From Acidobacteriota bacterium (GTDB lineage: Bacteria; Acidobacteriota; Terriglobia; Acidiferrales; UBA7541): a DNA stretch of 64,000 bases. The notes below the pieces were generated by a model. That model ran no database searches, had not been told where the DNA came from, and saw only the letters and a program-made list of their open reading frames with translations. The DNA lies in the NCBI GenBank assembly GCA_013289955.1, contig JABCYZ010000016.1, positions 58,796-122,795 on the forward strand. The letters run 5' to 3'. The position numbers and the translations under genes were made by a program. Numbering within the stretch: position 1 is the stretch's first letter; every line of letters begins with the position of its first letter. Positions 25,558-35,053 of the stretch are shown here, piece by piece.

Positions 25558-28029
25558 ATGGGGACGCTCTTTCAAGACGTCAAGATCGCCATCCGGATGA
25601 TGATTAAAAATCCGGGTTTCAGCCTGGTTGTTGTGCTGACACTGGCGCTTGGCATCGGGGCGAACACGGCCATTTTTTCGGTTGTGGATGCCGTGCTTCT
25701 TCGGCCGCTCGCTTATAAGGATTCCGCCGCGCTGGTCGATGTATGGGGAAAGTTCGAGAATCAGGGCATTCCGCGCCTCGGGGCATCGGAGCCTGAATAT
25801 TGGGACTTGCGCAATCGCAAGCAATCCTTTTCCGAGATTGGCGCATATTCCCTGGGTAACGGCGCCAATTTAACCAGCAGCGACTCGCCTCCCGTGCAAG
25901 TTTCCGCTCCCGCCGCCAGCGCAACTCTCTTCCAGGTTCTTGGGGTTCAAACAGAGCTCGGCAGAACCTTCACCGAGGAGGAAGACCAGCCGGGCCACGA
26001 TCACGAAGCGCTGTTGAGTTTCGCGCTCTGGAAGAGCTTGTTTGGCGGCGACCCCACGATCGTGGGCAAGTCCATGCAGCTTGACGGCCAGGCGTATTCG
26101 ATTGTCGGAGTGCTCCGCAAGGATTTCTCCCTGGGAGGAAAACAAGACTTGTGGGTTCCGCTCGGCCTCGACCGCATGAAGCCCCAGGATCGCGGCTCGC
26201 ATTACTTGACAGTTACGGCGCGATTGAAGCCTGGTGTCACCTTGGCCGAAGCGTCCGCGGAAATGGAGCGATTCGCCGCACAACTCGAACGCGAAAATCC
26301 CAATAACTACCTCGCGGGCAGCGGCTGGGGTGTATTCCTCGTTCCGCTCAAAGAACAGATTGTCGGCAGGATCCGGCCTGCGCTTCTGGTTCTCCTGGGA
26401 GCGGTAGCATTCGTTCTGCTGATTGCTTGTGTCAACGTCGCGAATCTACTGCTGACGCGGGCTTCGGCGCGCGAAAAGGAACTCTCCATCCGCACCGCCA
26501 TGGGGGCTGGCCGTGCCCGGATCGTACGCCAGCTTCTGACCGAGAGCATGGTGTACGCGGTATTGGCCGGCGCCCTCGGCCTCTCTATTGCCTACTGGGG
26601 CGTATACGCTCTTCATGCCCTCGTCCCTCAGAACGTCCCGCGAATCGGCGAGGTTCGCGTTGATCCTCTCGTTCTCGGATTCACACTCGGCCTCTCCCTG
26701 CTGACGGGCATCATTTTCGGACTTGCCCCTGCGTGGCAAGTGGGCCGCGCGAACTTGCATGGGACGCTGAAGGAAACCGGGCAAAGCACCTCAGCCGCGA
26801 GAGGCATCCGCCGCCTTCGCGGAATCCTGGTGGTATCGGAGATGGCGCTGGCCGTGCTTCTTCTGGTTGGCGCGGGCCTGCTGATTCGCAGCTTTCAGCA
26901 TCTCCTGGAGGTCAATCCCGGTTTTGAGCCGCGGCACCTTCTTTCGATGAAGCTTTCTCCTCCGGCACAGGCTTACCCTGTCGGCACTCCCCTCCAGACT
27001 TTTTACCAGCGAGTACTGGATCGAGTGAAAACCATCCCGGGCGTGCAAGCCGCCGGGGCGATTTCTGAATTGCCTATGAGCGATTCCTATTCCTCCGGGT
27101 CGACATTTTTTGAACACACCTCCGTCACGGACCTCGAGCGTTACGCTCCCATGAACAATTTGCCTTTCACTGAAATCGACTACCGCACGATCGTGCCAGG
27201 CTATTTCGAGGCCATGCAGATTCCGCTAGTGCGCGGGCGCCTGCTGAGCGAAAGGGACACGAGCGAGGCTCCTCGAGTTACGGTTGTGGACCGGGATTTC
27301 GCCAACCGCTTCTGGCCGAACCAGGATCCGATCGGGAAACGCATCGCCGTTCAGGCCATCCCCAAGTCCAATCCACTCCTGCCCCAATGGTGCACCGTTG
27401 TCGGCGTAGTCGGCCACGTGAAACACTATGGGCCGGACGTCGAAGGTCGCGAACAAGCCTATTTCCCGCTCACGCAACTCTCTTTTGCGAGAACCATGTA
27501 TCTTGCCGTGCGCACGAATCTCGAACCGGCCAGCGTGACCAGCGCCATCCGCCAGCAAGTGCTCGCCGTCGACAAAAATATGCCGATCTACGAGGTCAGC
27601 ACCATGGACCAGCTGCTCTCCGATTCCGTGGTTCAGCCGCGCCTCAACCTGACGCTGCTCGCGGCGTTCGCCACGATTGCGCTGGTGCTCGCTGCGGTGG
27701 GGATTTATGGCGTGATGGCGTATACGGTCACGCAGCGCACGCATGAAATAGGCATCCGCATGGCGATGGGTGCGCAGAGCGAAGACGTGCTGAAGCAGGT
27801 GCTCCGAGAAGGCGCGCGGCTCGCAGCCATTGGCCTCGCAGTTGGCCTCCTGGGGTCGCTCGCAGCTACCCGGCTGATTCGAACGCTGCTCTTTGGCGTG
27901 GAAACGACCGATCCGCTGACGTTTGTCGCCGTCGCCGTGATCCTTCTGGGCGTTTCGCTCGCGGCCTGCTACATTCCGGCGAGGCGCGCCACGCGGGTCG
28001 ATCCGTTGGTTGCCTTGAGATACGAATAA
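25558..28029 (+). CDS. ADOP-family MacB/FtsX-type ABC transporter permease
   Basis: An 823-residue membrane protein starting MGTLFQDVKIAIRMMIKNPG, with GGAGG seven bases before the ATG. The N-terminal membrane segment GFSLVVVLTLALGIGANTAI precedes a MacB-like periplasmic domain (about 50-270), an FtsX domain near 290-410, a second membrane helix (GILVVSEMALAVLLLVGAGL) with another periplasmic domain, and a second FtsX domain at 700-810 ending ARRATRVDPLVALRYE. This duplicated layout is the acidobacterial duplicated orphan permease (TIGR03434) type. No ATPase gene is adjacent, as the family name implies. It is the best taxonomic marker in the window. Confidence 0.92.
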   Translation: MGTLFQDVKIAIRMMIKNPGFSLVVVLTLALGIGANTAIFSVVDAVLLRPLAYKDSAALVDVWGKFENQGIPRLGASEPEYWDLRNRKQSFSEIGAYSLGNGANLTSSDSPPVQVSAPAASATLFQVLGVQTELGRTFTEEEDQPGHDHEALLSFALWKSLFGGDPTIVGKSMQLDGQAYSIVGVLRKDFSLGGKQDLWVPLGLDRMKPQDRGSHYLTVTARLKPGVTLAEASAEMERFAAQLERENPNNYLAGSGWGVFLVPLKEQIVGRIRPALLVLLGAVAFVLLIACVNVANLLLTRASAREKELSIRTAMGAGRARIVRQLLTESMVYAVLAGALGLSIAYWGVYALHALVPQNVPRIGEVRVDPLVLGFTLGLSLLTGIIFGLAPAWQVGRANLHGTLKETGQSTSAARGIRRLRGILVVSEMALAVLLLVGAGLLIRSFQHLLEVNPGFEPRHLLSMKLSPPAQAYPVGTPLQTFYQRVLDRVKTIPGVQAAGAISELPMSDSYSSGSTFFEHTSVTDLERYAPMNNLPFTEIDYRTIVPGYFEAMQIPLVRGRLLSERDTSEAPRVTVVDRDFANRFWPNQDPIGKRIAVQAIPKSNPLLPQWCTVVGVVGHVKHYGPDVEGREQAYFPLTQLSFARTMYLAVRTNLEPASVTSAIRQQVLAVDKNMPIYEVSTMDQLLSDSVVQPRLNLTLLAAFATIALVLAAVGIYGVMAYTVTQRTHEIGIRMAMGAQSEDVLKQVLREGARLAAIGLAVGLLGSLAATRLIRTLLFGVETTDPLTFVAVAVILLGVSLAACYIPARRATRVDPLVALRYE

Positions 28030-28272
28030 GCTTCGGCCAGTACCACATGCACTTTGTTTCCGTTGCAGCAGAGCTCTTCCGCGACGATCATCGGCAAACT
28101 GGTGCGCACACCCTGACCGATCTCGGAGCGGCCGCACCATATTCTTATTTCTCCCGGGAGAGGCCGTTCGCGGACGCAAAAAGCGGCCAGGCGGACAAAA
28201 AGCGAGCCTCAGACTGCCGCAGCCAACAGTGGAAGACTTCAGAAATGCGCGGCGTGTAAGTGCGGGAGACAA
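28030..28272 (-). pseudogene. Remnant of an IorB-like molybdopterin-binding subunit gene
   Basis: Translating the minus strand from about 28272 gives LTRRAFLKSSTVGCGSLRLA, a twin-arginine signal as found at the start of isoquinoline 1-oxidoreductase beta subunits. In another frame, about 28160 to 28033, comes EIRIWCGRSEIGQGV followed by RTSLPMIVAEEL, the conserved N-terminal motif of that same subunit (usually SEMGQGVRTSLPMIVA). The two pieces are in different frames and the remaining roughly 600 residues are absent, cut off at the end of the ADOP gene. The gene is therefore a short, frameshifted remnant. Confidence 0.75.
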
Positions 28273-28322
28273 AATGAAAGCCCCCGGCCAGTCAGACGCG
28301 CCGGCAGCGGGCGTGAGCAGAG

Positions 28323-31300
28323 CTAGCTGCGCAGGGCGGGTGCCACGGAGCGCGGCGGGGGAGCCTCGGTTTCGACGCCGCGCCAGCCGACGGGGCGGCC
28401 GCTGACGGCTTCCTTGACCGAGCGGAAAAGGACGACGTACATCAACTGGCGATAGTAGAAACGCTGGAGAAGGACGGGCACAAGCAAAGTCCAATCCTCT
28501 TTTTTCTCGAGGGCGAAGGCAAGGGCGCAAGTGAGTACGTCAATGAGCAAGAAACCGAGGAAGAAGATGACGGATTTCTCGACGTCGGCAGTGGTCCAGA
28601 GCTGCGGGAGTTTTGTTATACGGAATTGGGACATACCCCACAACACCAGCGAGCCGAAGAACATCAGGTCGATGACCGGGGAAATCAGCGGCAACACAAG
28701 CTGAAAGACAAAGATATTCGGCAACGCAATCCAGCCGAGCGTGCCTTGCTTGGGGCGGAAGAGCGTGTCGCTGTGCTTCCAAAAGGATTGCAGGGTGCCG
28801 AACGTCCAGCGGAATCGCTGGCGGATGAGGGCGCCGGCGGTTTCTGGAGCTTCGGTCCAGGCGATGGCTTCTTCATCGTAACTGATGCGCCAGCCGAGAC
28901 GGCGAATCCCGATGGTCAGGTCCGCGTCTTCGGCGACCGTATCCGCAGTGATGCCTCCTGCGGCTTCAATGGCTTGTTTGCGCCACGCTCCCAGCGCGCC
29001 GGGCACAACGGTGATGCAATTCAGAAGATCGAAGGCGCGCTTCTCCATGTTCTGGCTGGTGATGTATTCGAGTGCTTGCCAGCGGGTGAGCCACCGCGAG
29101 CGATTGCCAACTTTGACGTTTCCGGCGACCGCGCCGACGGTCGGATCGGAAAAATGGCGCAGCAGTTTGCTGATGGCGTCCGGCTCAATCTCGGTATCGG
29201 CGTCGATAGTAACGACGATTTCGGTGTTGGCCTCTCCCAGGGCGCGATGTAGGGCCGAGGCTTTGCCGCGATTCACTTGATGGATGATGCGCACGCGCGG
29301 ATCATTTCCAAAAGAGGCGTCGAGCAGAGGACCCGTGCTGTCCACTGAGCCATCATTCACGACAATGACGCGGAGAGACTTCACGTCGGAGGCAAGTACG
29401 GAGGTTACTGTCTGAACCACGACGGATTCTTCGTTGTGCGCGGGAATCAGGACGGTGACGGCGGGCTCCGGCACGGGCATGACGGCATGGTCGGGACGCA
29501 GCTTCTCGATTAGCGCGAGAATGCCGATGACCAGCGCCCGGGCGCTGACCAGGATGATTCCGACGATGAAAATGGTCGCGATAGTGAACCGAATCCACTG
29601 AAAAATGGCGAAGATGAAACCGTCTGCGCGCGCCTCGAAGCGTTCCTGGGCCGAGAGCGGCAGCATGACTTCCGCGCGCGTTTTACCGAGCAGGTCCGCG
29701 ATGGATACGAACTGGTAGCCGCGAGCGCGCAGGGCGTCAATGACAAGCGGCAGCGCGGCGACCGTCTGCGCGCGTTCGCCGCCGCCGTCGTGCAAAAGGA
29801 TGATGTTGCCCTTGTCCACCTGACGCAAAACGTTCTGCACGATGGCCGGCGCAGGCATCTGGTTTTTTCCGTCGGGGGTGCTCCAATCGTCGGGATCGAT
29901 GCGCTGGCCGACAATCAGATAGCCCATGTCTTGCGCGAGAGGCAGTTGGGAAACTTCCTCGGCGTATTCCGGCTGATGATCGATGCCGTAGGGCGGGCGG
30001 AAAAGGATGGTCTTCGCGCCCACGGTGCTTTCGATCAGGCGTTGCGTAAGATTCAGCTGCCACCTGAGTTCGGTTTTGGAGATTTGATCGAACTGCGGGT
30101 GCGTGAAGGTGTGATTGCCGATTTCGTTGCCGTCGGCGTACTCGCGCTTGAGAATTTCCGGATGCTGGTTGGCCTCCTCTCCGACCACAAAGAACACCGC
30201 CGGCGCATTTTTTTTCTTGAGAATGTCGAGAATCTGGGGAGTCCAGCGCGGATCGGGGCCGTCATCGAAGGAGAGGACGACTTTCTTTGCCGTTGTGCCG
30301 CCGATTTGATCGATGTCGTAGGACAACGGATATTCTTCGTAGGTTTCGTCGGTGAAAAGGTCCGTACCGGCGTCGTACAGAAAACTGCGGCGGCCGGGTT
30401 TGGGGGTGTCCGCAAAATGCCAAATGTCGCCGTTACCTTCCAGGGTCAGGTCCGGTCCGGGCGGAATGTCCTTGATTTTCTGACGAGCGGTGTCATCGGG
30501 GCGAGTGGCGTCCCAGATGGGCCAGATCGAGGAATCCGAGGAACCCATGCGCCAAAGAGCGGTGCCCTGGACGCCGAGGCGCTCGCTGGCACGGAGCTGG
30601 TTGTAAGCCGTCACGGCGTCCAGCATCCACACCCTATGAGTGTGGTTCTGCTCGTCGGAGTAGGAGTAGTGCGGATTTAAAGAGGCCTCATCGAAGTCGA
30701 CATCGGTTTCCGATTCGTAGGCGTGCAGAAGCGCTTCCTGAACGCTGAACTCGCTGCCGGACCATTGCCCTTTCTTGTCCGTTTCGCCCCAGTCGTAGGC
30801 GTAGTTGGCGATGCCAACGACAAGTTTTTGCGCGGGCACGATTTCGAGAATCTGGTGGAGGTTTTCGACAAACCAGTCCTGCGCGGCGATGGGGCCGGGC
30901 GGCGAAGTCAGCCAGTGCTGGTCGTAATTCATCAGGATGATGGCGTCGCACTGTTTGCCGAAGAATTCGTAGTCGTAGTCATCGTCGCGGGCGGGAAGCG
31001 CGATCATGAGCTTAAGGCTGGCGGCATGTAGCGACGAGGCCAGCTCTGCGGCAAACTGGCGGAAGTGAACCTGGCTGGCGTCGGGAACTTCCTCGAAGTC
31101 TACGACAATACCGGACTGGTGAGCGAGAACGGCGTATTCCGTGACATTCTGGATGAGGAAGCGGCGGGCCGCGGGATTGCCGAGAAGGGCGGCCATCTCG
31201 TCGATCCGCCAGACCGCGCCGTCGTAGTTATCGAGCATGCCCATCGTCGGCAATTCCACGGGAGGATTCAGCGAGCGCATCCATTCGTGAAGCTCGTCAC

Positions 31301-31778
31301 CTTTCAGCAGAGCGATGGCTTCGGCGGGGGTGGCTTTCACAGGGCGAGTCTGGTTGTGCGTGTAGTCCACGATGGTGAGTGCGCCATCGGGCGTTACTCC
31401 ATGCAACTGCTCGGGAATGACCAGATCGAGATCTTTGTAATGCTTCTTGAGCGATGCCAGACTGTTGGCGTCCCAACTGACGTAAAACGCCGCGCGGAGC
31501 GGGTCGTAGCTTTCCGGAATTTTGCCGATGTTGGCCACGCGCCGGTGGCGGCCTTCGCGCCCTACGGCGGGTTTTTTCTTCACAGACGTTTTCAGGGCGT
31601 GAAAAGCGGGCTTGATTTCCGGCAGGAGGCCGGCGGGAAGCTCAACGCTTACCACGATGGTGACAAAGAAATAGGCGAGCAGGAGCGTCAGGAGCGCTCC
31701 GGTAATTTCCATGACTCGGCGCGTGCGGCGCCATCGCGCGCGCTGAGCGTCGTAAAAAATTGGTCCGCGTTCTTTCAT
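28323..31778 (-). CDS. Trifunctional GH18 - polysaccharide deacetylase (NodB) - glycosyltransferase 2 fusion
   Basis: An 1151-residue membrane protein. A membrane segment lies at residues 24-46. A GH18-like domain covers about 95-460 (LMIALPARDDDYDYEFF, GIVVDFEEVPD with the catalytic Glu, WMLDAVTAYNQL). A NodB deacetylase domain covers about 500-700 (VVLSFDDGPDPRWTPQIL, GNEIGNHTFTHPQFD, ILFRPPYGID, NIILLHDGGG). A processive GT2 domain covers about 765-1020 (VTVLIPAHNEES, VVNDGSVDSTGP, TIDADTEIEPDA, EDADLTIGIRRLGW, QRFRWTFGTLQ), followed by membrane segments. The combination suggests synthesis, deacetylation and trimming of an N-acetylglucosamine-type exopolysaccharide, as PgaC/PgaB do with separate proteins. 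The polymer itself is inferred. Confidence 0.9.
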   Translation of the reverse strand: MKERGPIFYDAQRARWRRTRRVMEITGALLTLLLAYFFVTIVVSVELPAGLLPEIKPAFHALKTSVKKKPAVGREGRHRRVANIGKIPESYDPLRAAFYVSWDANSLASLKKHYKDLDLVIPEQLHGVTPDGALTIVDYTHNQTRPVKATPAEAIALLKGDELHEWMRSLNPPVELPTMGMLDNYDGAVWRIDEMAALLGNPAARRFLIQNVTEYAVLAHQSGIVVDFEEVPDASQVHFRQFAAELASSLHAASLKLMIALPARDDDYDYEFFGKQCDAIILMNYDQHWLTSPPGPIAAQDWFVENLHQILEIVPAQKLVVGIANYAYDWGETDKKGQWSGSEFSVQEALLHAYESETDVDFDEASLNPHYSYSDEQNHTHRVWMLDAVTAYNQLRASERLGVQGTALWRMGSSDSSIWPIWDATRPDDTARQKIKDIPPGPDLTLEGNGDIWHFADTPKPGRRSFLYDAGTDLFTDETYEEYPLSYDIDQIGGTTAKKVVLSFDDGPDPRWTPQILDILKKKNAPAVFFVVGEEANQHPEILKREYADGNEIGNHTFTHPQFDQISKTELRWQLNLTQRLIESTVGAKTILFRPPYGIDHQPEYAEEVSQLPLAQDMGYLIVGQRIDPDDWSTPDGKNQMPAPAIVQNVLRQVDKGNIILLHDGGGERAQTVAALPLVIDALRARGYQFVSIADLLGKTRAEVMLPLSAQERFEARADGFIFAIFQWIRFTIATIFIVGIILVSARALVIGILALIEKLRPDHAVMPVPEPAVTVLIPAHNEESVVVQTVTSVLASDVKSLRVIVVNDGSVDSTGPLLDASFGNDPRVRIIHQVNRGKASALHRALGEANTEIVVTIDADTEIEPDAISKLLRHFSDPTVGAVAGNVKVGNRSRWLTRWQALEYITSQNMEKRAFDLLNCITVVPGALGAWRKQAIEAAGGITADTVAEDADLTIGIRRLGWRISYDEEAIAWTEAPETAGALIRQRFRWTFGTLQSFWKHSDTLFRPKQGTLGWIALPNIFVFQLVLPLISPVIDLMFFGSLVLWGMSQFRITKLPQLWTTADVEKSVIFFLGFLLIDVLTCALAFALEKKEDWTLLVPVLLQRFYYRQLMYVVLFRSVKEAVSGRPVGWRGVETEAPPPRSVAPALRS

Positions 31779-31897
31779 GAGTGCTTAGAGCAAAGCATTC
31801 GAAAAAGCATGCATCCATGGATGCGACCCGGCGGTATGGCAGAGAACTGGGCCGTGGGCGAGCCTAGACCCTCTGCGCGATTCCGTCTGCTCTATTG

Positions 31898-31903
31898 TAA
31901 GAT
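31898..31903 (+). promoter_or_regulatory. -10-like hexamer close to a start codon
   Basis: TAAGAT, directly preceded by TG, lies 11 bases before ATG 31915 with no Shine-Dalgarno sequence in between. The transcript would have a leader of only a few bases. Confidence 0.35.
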
Positions 31904-31914
31904 GCGTTGCGCTT

Positions 31915-33360
31915 ATGAAGCGAATTTTCTCGCATACCGTCGCCGCATTAGCAGCAGGCCTCTGCCTGCGGCTGTTCTTTGCCTTCAAGTTTCCCTTTGC
32001 TCCCACCGACACGGCGCTTTACGAGCAATTGGCGGCGAATTGGCTGCAGCATCACATCTATGCCATCACTGTGGACGGGGCGCTGGTGCCGGTCGATTTG
32101 CGCATGCCCGGCTACCCCGCATTTTTGGCCCTTATTTACGCGATGACCGGGCGCACGGGTCCGGACGCGCGGCTGTCCGTCACCCTGGTGCAAGCGGCGG
32201 TGGACCTAGGCGCTTGCCTGGTCACGGCGGGTATGGCGGCTTTGCTGGCGTTAGAGAGGCCGAATCCGGAAAACTGGCGGCGCGTCTTTATTGTGACGCT
32301 GTGGATTGCGGCGCTGTGTCCATTCACGGCAAATTATGCGGCGGTTCCTATGACAGAAGTATTTGCGATATTTTCTACGGCGGCGGCTCTTCTAACGCTG
32401 ATCGCCCTGATTTGGAAGGAGTCTGGCGGCGAGGCTCGGCTCTTCAAGAGCGAGTGGATGACAAGGCATTCCGAATCGGTCTTTGCCCTCTCGAGCGGGT
32501 TTCTGATCGGGATGGGGACGCTCTTTCGGCCGGAATCGCCGCTCCTTCTTGTGGCGGCCTGGATTTTGTTCGCTTTTATTTGGCTGAGGAAGGGGCGGTT
32601 TCTTTTTATGGCCCGACTGGTCGGGCTCTCCGCGATTGGCTGCGCCTTGCCGCTTGCTCCCTGGGCTGTGCGGAATGCCGTGACGCTCGACGAAGTGCAG
32701 TTTCTCGCCCCCAAAAATCTGAATATGTCCGGAGAATTCGTTCCGCGCGGATTCATGGCCTGGGAGAAAACATGGCTCTTCCGCATGAAGGATTGCTTCC
32801 TCGTCCCGTGGAAGCTGGACGATGAAGTCATCAATCTGGAAGACATCCCCGCGCGGGCTTTCGACACGCCGGAAGAAAAGGACCGCGTGGCGGCGCTGCT
32901 CGAGCAGTACAACGACGACGTGACAATCACTCCCGAGGAAGACCAGGCTTTCGGGCAGTTAGCGCGCGAACGCACGGCGCGGCACCCGCTGCGCACCTAT
33001 CTTTGGCTGCCGGTGGCGCGGGCGTTCACCATCTGGTTTACGCCGCGGATCGAGCTGCTGCCGTTTTCCGGGAACGTATTTCCCGTTAAGGAGGCGTGGC
33101 GGGAGGATCCCATCGATCTGTCCGTGACGCTGGGTTATTTCTCTTTGTGCGTCCTTTATGTTGTCTTTGCGATCTGGGGCGGCTGGCGATTGTGGCGGGA
33201 GAAATCCGCGTTGGGGCTGGCTGTCGCGCTGCTTTTTGGATATTTGCTCTTGCGCACGGCGTTTCTCACAACCCTTGAAACGCCGGAGCCGCGCTACGTT
33301 CTTGTCTGTTTCCCGGCAATTTTCGCGCTGGCGGGCCAGGTCTTTCTGCGGTCTTCCTGA
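31915..33360 (+). CDS. GT-C fold integral membrane glycosyltransferase-like protein
   Basis: A 481-residue protein with about eight to ten membrane segments. It opens with a membrane helix and then FKFPFAPTDTALYEQLAANW, an Asp-containing first loop, followed by VDLRMPGYPAFLALIYAMTG, features of the PMT/ArnT (GT39/GT83-like) GT-C superfamily that use lipid-linked sugars. The C-terminal half has a soluble part (about residues 270-380) and a final TPEPRYVLVCFPAIFALAGQ, also typical. It is divergent from the GH18-NodB-GT2 gene, so both may serve surface glycan synthesis. The substrate is unknown. Confidence 0.7.
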   Translation: MKRIFSHTVAALAAGLCLRLFFAFKFPFAPTDTALYEQLAANWLQHHIYAITVDGALVPVDLRMPGYPAFLALIYAMTGRTGPDARLSVTLVQAAVDLGACLVTAGMAALLALERPNPENWRRVFIVTLWIAALCPFTANYAAVPMTEVFAIFSTAAALLTLIALIWKESGGEARLFKSEWMTRHSESVFALSSGFLIGMGTLFRPESPLLLVAAWILFAFIWLRKGRFLFMARLVGLSAIGCALPLAPWAVRNAVTLDEVQFLAPKNLNMSGEFVPRGFMAWEKTWLFRMKDCFLVPWKLDDEVINLEDIPARAFDTPEEKDRVAALLEQYNDDVTITPEEDQAFGQLARERTARHPLRTYLWLPVARAFTIWFTPRIELLPFSGNVFPVKEAWREDPIDLSVTLGYFSLCVLYVVFAIWGGWRLWREKSALGLAVALLFGYLLLRTAFLTTLETPEPRYVLVCFPAIFALAGQVFLRSS

Positions 33361-33392
33361 CCCGGAGACCATCCCCGAACGCCTCTCGCCGG

Positions 33393-34817
33393 CTATTTTT
33401 CTTCGACCGGTTCGGGATGAATCGTGACCCGGTAGATTTGCGGGAATTTTTCCTTAACGCGGTCTTCGAGCGCGGCGGTCACGTCGTGAACCTGGGTAAT
33501 GGGCAGCGCGCCTCTCATCGTGCAGTGGCAGGAGGCCAAAATGTGGTGTTCCACCTGGCGAACACGCACGTCGTGGCAATTCACGAGCTCGTCGAATTCC
33601 GAAGGCAAGGTGTTCAGAAAGTCCTCGATCGCTCGGGAGAGCTGCTTCATTTCGCCTGCGCCTGCATCGGGAGTGGCGATGTGGCGGCCGAGTGGTTCGA
33701 TATGAATGGTTACGTCCGTTGAGCCGTCGCGCAACTTCAGAATTCCTTCTTCGAGTTCCGTGGCCTGGCGATGCGCGTCTCGCAAGCTCAGGTTTTCGTC
33801 CACTTCCAGATGCAGCTCGATGAAAAGCTGACCTGCATGCTGCAGCGCTGTGACGTCGTGAATAGCCAAGCCCTTGCGCTGCGCGACAGCGCGGATGGCT
33901 TCGAATAAGTGCTCGCCTTGCGGAGCCCGCGGTTCGGCGTGCACCATGACATCGGAAGGGACAATCTCGCCGATGCGTTTCTCGATGGCGTCACTGAGGG
34001 CGTGCACCTGCTCGAGGCTGGCGGTGCGCGCCACGCTGACGGTGGCATCCACGAAATGCCGGCTGCCGGCGCGCCGGACGCGCACGCGGTCGACATCCAG
34101 GACGCCGTCCATCCGTCCCACGGCCATGGCGATTTCCTGTTGCAGACCCTTGGGCGCCACATCCAGCAATGCATCCAGCGTCCGCTTGCCCAGTTGCGAG
34201 CCGACCCACAGGATAATGGCGGCAACGGCGAGGCCTGCGAGCGCGTCCGCGTACGCCAGCCAGGGCAGGTTCCAGGTCTCCCCGGCCCAGACGAGGCCAA
34301 TGCCGGAAATGACCACGATGGTGCTCCACACGTCCGTCGAGAAATGGAGCGCATCGGCTTCGAGCGCGTCGCTTGAATATTTTTGGGCAACATGCTTGAG
34401 CGCCCGCGCCCGGGTCATGTCGATGGCCAGCGCTACGAGCAGCACGAGGATCGCGGTGACGCTCGGCTGAATATGCACGCTGTGGAAAAAGAGCCGGTCA
34501 AACGCTTCGTAAATGATGTAGAGCGCGGTGAGGAGCAAGAGCGCCGTCTCGACGAATGCGGAGAAATTCTCGAACTTGCCGTGGCCGTAAGGATGGCGTT
34601 CGTCCGCCGGTTCATCCGAGACGCGCACGGAGAGGAAGGTGATGACCGCTGCGAGCAGGTCCAGGCCGGAGTGCAGGGCTTCGGAGAGTACGCCCAGGCT
34701 TCCCGTACGGAGGACGAGAAAAGCCTTCAAGGAAACCAGCAGCACGGCCGAGCCAACGCTCAAGAGCGCCGCCCTGCGCTTCTCGCGCGCTTCCTGGTTT
34801 TGCCGAGCCGCCATCAC
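33393..34817 (-). CDS. Cation diffusion facilitator (CDF) transporter with three tandem C-terminal domains
   Basis: A 474-residue protein, about 170 longer than a typical CDF. Six membrane helices fill residues 15-210, with metal-site motifs LSEALHSGLDLLAA (helix 2) and DALHFSTDVWST (helix 5), each with His and Asp, consistent with Zn2+ or similar divalent metal. Three dimerisation-like domains follow: about 213-295 (ending DVMVHAEP), 300-375 (ending DVTIHIEP) and 385-472 (ending YRVTIHPEP), each closing on the same VxIHxEP-type strand. CDFs export divalent cations in exchange for protons. It converges on the GT-C gene, 32 bases away. Confidence 0.9.
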   Translation of the reverse strand: MMAARQNQEAREKRRAALLSVGSAVLLVSLKAFLVLRTGSLGVLSEALHSGLDLLAAVITFLSVRVSDEPADERHPYGHGKFENFSAFVETALLLLTALYIIYEAFDRLFFHSVHIQPSVTAILVLLVALAIDMTRARALKHVAQKYSSDALEADALHFSTDVWSTIVVISGIGLVWAGETWNLPWLAYADALAGLAVAAIILWVGSQLGKRTLDALLDVAPKGLQQEIAMAVGRMDGVLDVDRVRVRRAGSRHFVDATVSVARTASLEQVHALSDAIEKRIGEIVPSDVMVHAEPRAPQGEHLFEAIRAVAQRKGLAIHDVTALQHAGQLFIELHLEVDENLSLRDAHRQATELEEGILKLRDGSTDVTIHIEPLGRHIATPDAGAGEMKQLSRAIEDFLNTLPSEFDELVNCHDVRVRQVEHHILASCHCTMRGALPITQVHDVTAALEDRVKEKFPQIYRVTIHPEPVEEK

Positions 34818-35053
34818 CGTCTGACTAGACTACCTCAACTATCGCGAGTTCCCGTACTTCCTAGGGAGGTGTTGGCAGTTTCCGCATGAGGCATCCAGGC
34901 CGGAGCGCCCCCAGTGGAGGCAGCCCGGCCGGGGCAGCGTTCCGAGGCCTCCTCTGGCGCGACATTTTCGTCCCGGGTACGCGCACCGCTCATGGCGCTT
35001 GCTGAGTGAGCCGGGACAGGGTACTTTTTTCGGGCGCCGCGGGGGCCCTCCAA

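Noticed and set aside
27226..28530. A 434-residue minus-strand open frame
   Set aside because: Most of it is antisense to the ADOP permease. Only its short Tat-like segment is meaningful, and that belongs to the IorB-like remnant.
31065..32825. A 586-residue plus-strand open frame
   Set aside because: It overlaps the end of the fusion gene and the GT-C gene in wrong frames and shows no conserved motif.
34818..35053. Cysteine-containing minus-strand peptide resembling a heme c motif
   Set aside because: The cysteines do not form a CxxCH motif and no start or domain supports a gene.
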